Source: Pigoraptor vietnamica (Eukaryota; Opisthokonta; Filasterea). From it: a stretch of 33,543 nt of DNA. Below are positions 33,325 to 33,543 of this stretch, piece by piece. Position 1 is the stretch's first letter, and each line of letters starts with the position of its first letter. Where the stretch lies: the NCBI GenBank assembly GCA_943704525.1, contig CALSCQ010002200.1:1-33543 (forward strand). The letters run 5' to 3'. Below the pieces are notes generated by a model. It worked only from the letters and a program-made list of their open reading frames with translations, had not been told where the DNA came from and did no database searches. A program made the position numbers and the translations under genes.

Positions 33325-33543
33325 GACGTGGATGTTTGTTATTTTCCGGTGCGTGTGCGTCTTTCAAGCAATAGTACTCTTGGGAGCTGTGCTCGCGTGT
33401 GGCGTGTCAACGTGTGTGCGCAGTTTTTCCCGAGGTGCGATCTGCGTGCGTGGTTGTTTTCTGCGTGCGTGATTGTGTGCACCACCGGAGGCGGCCAAGT
33501 GCGTGCAACTGCAACTGCCCCCCCTCCCCCCCCCTCTCCTCCG
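33325..33543. other. Right edge, possible intron and further exon of the receptor gene
   Basis: If the GTGGGT at 33313 is a donor, as the same hexamer is elsewhere in this window, an acceptor CGCAG at 33419-33423 restores an open frame in phase to the window edge (MFFPRCDLRAWLF...). The stretch ends in a C-rich tract (33518-33541). If the stop codon at 33322-33324 is used instead, this is 3' UTR. Confidence 0.3.

Noticed and set aside
1-33543. Bacterial features: operons, CRISPR, insertion sequences; also rRNA and tRNA genes
   Set aside because: All genes carry spliceosomal introns or eukaryotic-only functions, no regularly spaced repeat array is present, and I saw no tRNA or rRNA signature by eye. 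A tRNAscan-SE/Infernal run would settle the RNA question.

Overview
The window is nuclear DNA from a GC-rich unicellular eukaryote. Its genes are split by short spliceosomal introns (about 70-290 nt) with GT...AG ends, and the proteins are typical of eukaryotes: SUMO-conjugating enzyme, RNA polymerase II, vaults, GATOR1, INO80 and PACS. The species cannot be named from sequence alone. PACS, the major vault protein, a lysine-biosynthesis fusion enzyme and a giant receptor-L-domain surface protein together suggest a free-living protist, not a plant or fungus.

Layout: (1) <81-898, minus, a UBC9-type SUMO-conjugating enzyme running off the left edge. (2) 1422-5774, plus, RPB2, the second-largest subunit of RNA polymerase II, 8 exons; it shares a divergent promoter region with UBC9. 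(3) 6090-8948, plus, a bacterial-type aspartokinase/diaminopimelate decarboxylase fusion whose decarboxylase half is intact but whose kinase half has lost its catalytic motifs. (4) 9228-11510, poorly characterised: two weak minus-strand ORFs and one more convincing spliced plus-strand orphan gene. (5) 12452-16655, plus, a PACS-family sorting protein, 7 exons. (6) 17745-21387, plus, major vault protein, 9 exons, preceded by a long CA/CG microsatellite. (7) 21624-23599, minus, NPRL3 (GATOR1), convergent with MVP. (8) 24016-24926, plus, the INO80 complex subunit C/Ies6, divergent from NPRL3. (9) 25633-33324 or beyond, plus, a secreted or surface protein of about 2,200 residues built from three blocks of receptor-L-domain repeats, with a signal peptide and a C-terminal membrane span.

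The genes do not form one pathway; this is a housekeeping neighbourhood with one accessory giant receptor. Splice junctions were placed by hand from GT/AG sites, reading-frame phase and agreement with known families, so the conserved genes are firm and the orphan region is tentative. The items most worth a second look are the pseudo-aspartokinase fused to a working-looking decarboxylase, the phase-1 modular exon structure of the receptor-like gene with its triplicated exon end and splice donor, and the unusual genome-local 5' splice site (G at +3 in 34 of the 36 introns that I could place in conserved genes).
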